In this document: positions 4,729 to 7,546 of the stretch, in pieces
How the letters are laid out: each line of letters begins with the position of its first letter
How positions within the stretch are numbered: position 1 is the stretch's first letter
Assembly (NCBI GenBank): GCA_013138655.1
Contig: WTCI01000264.1
Span: 1 to 7,546 of the forward strand
Direction of reading: 5' to 3'
DNA: 7,546 bases
Origin: Desulfuromonadaceae bacterium
GTDB taxonomy: Bacteria > Desulfobacterota > Desulfuromonadia > Desulfuromonadales > Geopsychrobacteraceae
Notes under the pieces: model-generated
Seen by the model: the letters and a program-made list of their open reading frames with translations, nothing else
The model's database searches: none
What the model was told of the DNA's origin: nothing
Made by a program: the position numbers and the translations under genes

Positions 4729-7176
4729 TCACAAGCGATCTTTCAACCGCCGCAGCAGTAAGCTGTTGGCAACCACCGACACGCTGGAAAAAGCCATAGC
4801 CAACCCGGCAAATTCGGGTTTAAGATAAAGACCCCAAAGAGGATAGAGCACGCCGGCAGCCAGGGGAACGCCCAAAAGGTTGTAAAAAAATGCCCAGAAC
4901 AGATTCTGTTTTATTTTACGTAAGGTCTGCCTCCCCAGACGGATACCACGCTCGATATCGCACAAATCACCACCGACCAAAATCAAGTCACCGGTCTCTT
5001 TAGCAACATCGGTGCCACTCCCGATAGCAATCCCGATATCGGCCTGTGCCAAGGCCGGTGCATCGTTAATCCCGTCCCCGACCATGCCGACCAGCAGACC
5101 CTGTTGCTGATATTTTTTGACTGTCAGTAGTTTCTGCTCGGGGAGAACCTCCGCCTCAACCTGATCGATACCGATCTGCGCAGCGACAGCTTCCGCGACA
5201 GATCGCCGGTCACCGGTTAACAACACTGTACGAATCCCCAGTTTTTTTAACCCGGTGATCACTGTTGCAGCATGAGGTTTTAAACTGTCAGCAAGGGCAA
5301 TAATCCCTTTTAATCGGCCATCGACGGCCAGAAACACCTGTGTTTTCCCCGCTGTCGTTAATCTTTTAATGGCCGGTGCCCCAGCAGATAAATCACAGGC
5401 ATTGTCTTCCAGTAACTTCTGCCGTCCGCAAAGAACCTGTCGCCCAGACACCTGTCCTTTGAGCCCCAGACCACCAACTTCTTCAACTTGCGCAACCACT
5501 GACCATTTCAAACCCCGCTTGCGAGCTTCCGCAACGATGCTTTTTGCCAGGGGATGATTGCTGCCGGACTCAAGTGCCGCAGCAAATTGTAAAAGTTGTT
5601 CTTCAAGACATTCGTCGAAACAGACCAGTTCAGAAACCGTAAAATCACCACTGGTCAATGTTCCGGTTTTGTCGAGCAATATTATCTGCAACTTGGAAAT
5701 CTGTTCCAGAACTGAGGCTTTTTTAAAAAGAATCCCTCGCTCAAGCCCGACTGAACTGCCGACCATAATCGCCGTCGGGGTTGCCAGGCCAAGAGCACAG
5801 GGGCAGGCAATGACGACAACCGCGATGGCCATCTGAAAAGCAAACAGAAAGGTGCCGGCCGCCAGCAGGTACCAGCTGAAAAATGTCAGTAACGACAGGA
5901 CGACAATTGTTGGAACAAAAAAATTGGCGACCCGGTCAGCTAACCGCTGAATCGGGGCCTTGTCCCCCTGGGCCTCTTCAACCAGACGGACAATCTGAGC
6001 CAGCACTGTCTGCTCACCAACCCGAACAGCTTTAATCAAAAGCCGCCCGGAGCGATTGATAGTCGCACCAGTCACTTCCGCTCCTGTTGATTTGTCGACC
6101 GGAACAGCTTCACCCGTGATCATCGACTCATCAATCGCAGCCGAACCTTCAACCACCACGGCGTCCACCGGAATTTTTTCGCCGGCACGAACCAGTAACA
6201 GGTCACCGGGCTTGATCCGGCTTGCCGGAACGTCCTCTTCTCTCCCATCAACCAGCAAAACGGCATGATCCGCCTGCAATTTCAACAGGTTCCTCAGGGC
6301 AGCGCCAGCCCGTCCCTTGGCTCTGGACTCAAGCCATTTGCCGAAACGGATAAACAAAATCAGCATGGCACTGGTTTCAAAAAAGACCGTTGCATCATCC
6401 CCGAGCATTCCGCTCAACGCCAGGAGCGAATAACCATAAGCGGCAGTGATACCAAGGGAAACCAGCAGATCCATATTGGCTGCCCGGTTCTTCAGCGATT
6501 TCCAGGCACTTTGATAAAACCCCAGGCCGGCCGTAAACTGGACAAGAGACGCCAAAGCAGCATTGATCAATATTGTTCTCTCGCCAAACACGGGGACAAA
6601 CATCAACAGCATGATCGGCAATGCTCCGGTCGCCGCTATCAGCACAAGCCGCAACTCTCGAGCAGCTTCATCGTCATGATCAGGCATTTTATCAACCGGC
6701 CCGGCCTGATAGCCGGCCGCTGCGACTGCGGCATAAACATCAGCAGCAGAGACTAACTGCGGATCATACTTGAGCTGACCAAAAACTCCCGCTAAATTGA
6801 CAGTCACATCCTGCACCCCGTTCAAGGTGTTGAGTTTTTTTTCAATCGTTGCGGCACAGGAAGCACAACTCATCCCGACAATTTTAAAGCGAAGCGGCTC
6901 TAAGTCCGCGGCTGATACCGGAGGGCCTGAAACCGATTTTGAAGTGTCAGGCTCCACAGGATTTTCCGTCTGATAACCGGCTGTGGCGAGAGCCTGACGG
7001 ATCTCACCGAGAGGGTGCTGAATTGGTTCAGAGAAGACGATCTTTGCCAGCTGTTCGGACAGGGACACTTCAACATGCTCGACCGCAGCAAAGCCTTGAA
7101 TAATACCGGTGACCTTGGCGACACAGTTCGAACATTTCATGCCGTAGACCGGAATGTTAATCTGTTTCGTTTTCAT
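4729..7176 (-). CDS. copA: Copper-translocating P1B-type ATPase (CopA-like), two HMA domains
   Basis: Inner-membrane pump that exports Cu(I) using ATP. The 815-residue protein has two N-terminal heavy-metal-binding domains with GMKCSNC (12-18) and GMSCASC (101-107). Eight likely membrane segments follow, near 176-195, 203-222, 236-256, 262-278, 420-440, 443-466, 757-777 and 787-806. The actuator loop carries TGE (354-356). The ion-site motif CPC is at 458-460 in membrane segment 6. Phosphorylation site DKTGT has D502, the nucleotide-domain HP is at 541-542, and the hinge GDGIND at 700-705. YN (765-766) and MAFSS (794-798) in the last two segments are the signature of the Cu(I)/Ag(I) subgroup. 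The ATG at 7176 is chosen because HMA1 begins directly after it. An in-frame ATG at 7275 would add 33 residues encoded by the adjacent repeat and is rejected. No strong ribosome-binding site precedes 7176, and no copper-responsive operator is recognisable. Confidence 0.96.
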   Translation of the reverse strand: MKTKQINIPVYGMKCSNCVAKVTGIIQGFAAVEHVEVSLSEQLAKIVFSEPIQHPLGEIRQALATAGYQTENPVEPDTSKSVSGPPVSAADLEPLRFKIVGMSCASCAATIEKKLNTLNGVQDVTVNLAGVFGQLKYDPQLVSAADVYAAVAAAGYQAGPVDKMPDHDDEAARELRLVLIAATGALPIMLLMFVPVFGERTILINAALASLVQFTAGLGFYQSAWKSLKNRAANMDLLVSLGITAAYGYSLLALSGMLGDDATVFFETSAMLILFIRFGKWLESRAKGRAGAALRNLLKLQADHAVLLVDGREEDVPASRIKPGDLLLVRAGEKIPVDAVVVEGSAAIDESMITGEAVPVDKSTGAEVTGATINRSGRLLIKAVRVGEQTVLAQIVRLVEEAQGDKAPIQRLADRVANFFVPTIVVLSLLTFFSWYLLAAGTFLFAFQMAIAVVVIACPCALGLATPTAIMVGSSVGLERGILFKKASVLEQISKLQIILLDKTGTLTSGDFTVSELVCFDECLEEQLLQFAAALESGSNHPLAKSIVAEARKRGLKWSVVAQVEEVGGLGLKGQVSGRQVLCGRQKLLEDNACDLSAGAPAIKRLTTAGKTQVFLAVDGRLKGIIALADSLKPHAATVITGLKKLGIRTVLLTGDRRSVAEAVAAQIGIDQVEAEVLPEQKLLTVKKYQQQGLLVGMVGDGINDAPALAQADIGIAIGSGTDVAKETGDLILVGGDLCDIERGIRLGRQTLRKIKQNLFWAFFYNLLGVPLAAGVLYPLWGLYLKPEFAGLAMAFSSVSVVANSLLLRRLKDRL

Positions 7177-7188
7177 ATGCGTCAACAA

Positions 7189-7338
7189 TGATGGTCTCGT
7201 AAAAAAGAATACGATGGCTAAGCAAAAATTTCGACCTACAAGGCGTAGTGGTTTTTCAGGGGCGAAGGCATACATGGTATGTCGAGATCCTGAAAAACTG
7301 CTGCAACACCGGAGGGCGGACTTTTTGCGACGCCATCA
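7189..7338. mobile_element. MITE-like palindromic element with terminal inverted repeats
   Basis: The left end TGATGGTCTCGTAAAAAAG (7189-7207) and right end CTTTTTGCGACGCCATCA (7321-7338) are imperfect terminal inverted repeats, matching at 15 positions of 18 with one extra A. Nested inside are a perfect 10-bp inverted repeat GTTTTTCAGG/CCTGAAAAAC (7251-7260 and 7289-7298), an apical stem CATAC/GTATG around ATG (7269-7281), and a short CTAC/GTAG hairpin (7235-7247). The element encodes no transposase, so any mobility would depend on a transposase elsewhere. It fills nearly all of the gap between the DUF512 gene and copA. Its right end also contains the DUF512 stop codon. I recall very similar palindromic repeats in Geobacter-like genomes, but no search was possible. 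Confidence 0.78.
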
Positions 7339-7546
7339 ACAGTGGATAATATCGACCACCCCGTCTGCCAGTTCTTCCAACCCCTCGGGGACACCCCAAG
7401 GTGAACTGTCAACAGCAAGAACCGGAACCCGCAGTTTTTCGGCAAGGTCCGTCAGGGTCAGGTCATCTAACAACAGTTCCTCTCCCTCTTTAAGTATGAC
7501 ATCGGGAATCAACACCCCTTGGCCAAGATCCTGCCCTTGCAACTGC
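7336..7546 (-). CDS. C-terminal end of a DUF512 (radical SAM/Fe-S) family protein, partial
   Basis: An open frame enters from the right edge and ends at a TGA at 7338-7336. The visible 69 residues or so include GVLIPDVILKEGEELLLDDL, then a DLAEKLRVPVLAVDSS stretch. This resembles the C-terminus of DUF512 proteins, where a V-P-D/S-V-M/I-L-K/R-E-G-E segment is followed by FLDDL and a short Val-rich strand. Those proteins are usually about 430-450 residues with an N-terminal PDZ-like region and a radical-SAM-like fold; their reaction is not established. The start lies outside the window. The stop codon sits within the right terminal repeat of the palindromic element, so insertion may have set the present C-terminus (VVDIIHC). 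Identification rests on a short tail and is moderately secure. Confidence 0.72.
   Translation of the reverse strand, partial: QLQGQDLGQGVLIPDVILKEGEELLLDDLTLTDLAEKLRVPVLAVDSSPWGVPEGLEELADGVVDIIHC

Noticed and set aside
7236..7445. 69-codon minus-strand frame spanning the palindromic element and the DUF512 tail
   Set aside because: It overlaps the better supported DUF512 reading frame and is partly translated repeat.

Overview
This 7.5-kb window is a compact bacterial chromosome segment in which every gene I can support lies on the minus strand. The gene content, protein style and dispersed palindromic repeats suggest a deltaproteobacterium of the Desulfuromonadales (Geobacter, Desulfuromonas or Pelobacter type). 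That placement is an inference from recognition of protein style, not from a search.

In transcription order (right to left): the 3' end of a DUF512-type radical-SAM/Fe-S protein (7546-7336); a palindromic MITE-like repeat with terminal inverted repeats (7189-7338); a Cu(I) P1B-type ATPase with two N-terminal metal-binding domains (7176-4729); a TIGR00725/SLOG-type nucleotide-binding protein (4721-4224); a DHH/DHHA1 phosphoesterase (4221-3145); a second hairpin-rich repeat (about 3126-2992), a 9-bp tandem repeat and a 14-bp perfect hairpin; an exported N-acetylmuramoyl-L-alanine amidase (2868-1783); RNase PH (1782-1045); the RdgB/HAM1 house-cleaning pyrophosphatase (1048-443); a well-formed sigma70-type promoter (438-410); and nucleoside diphosphate kinase, cut by the window edge (358-1).

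Two tightly packed units stand out. copA, the SLOG gene and the DHH gene are separated by 7 and 2 bases. The amidase, rph and rdgB are joined by TAAATG and ATGATGA junctions, so translational coupling is likely. ndk has its own promoter just after the rdgB stop. Apart from the copper pump, the amidase and the DUF512 protein, the genes handle nucleotides or RNA ends: RNase PH trims tRNA 3' ends, RdgB destroys dITP/XTP, Ndk balances NTP pools, the DHH protein probably hydrolyses short RNAs or (cyclic) nucleotides, and the SLOG protein probably binds a nucleotide-like ligand.

The coding part is mostly ordinary housekeeping. The less ordinary material is in the two intergenic gaps. The 7189-7338 element supplies the stop codon of the gene before it, makes up nearly all of the leader of the copper ATPase, and creates a misleading in-frame upstream ATG. 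The 2869-3144 gap carries a second repeat sharing a 12-base terminal motif with the first, plus a leader hairpin that could refold against a copy of its arm beside the amidase ribosome-binding site. I see no CRISPR array, tRNA, rRNA or transposase, and no convincing new defence or biosynthetic system.
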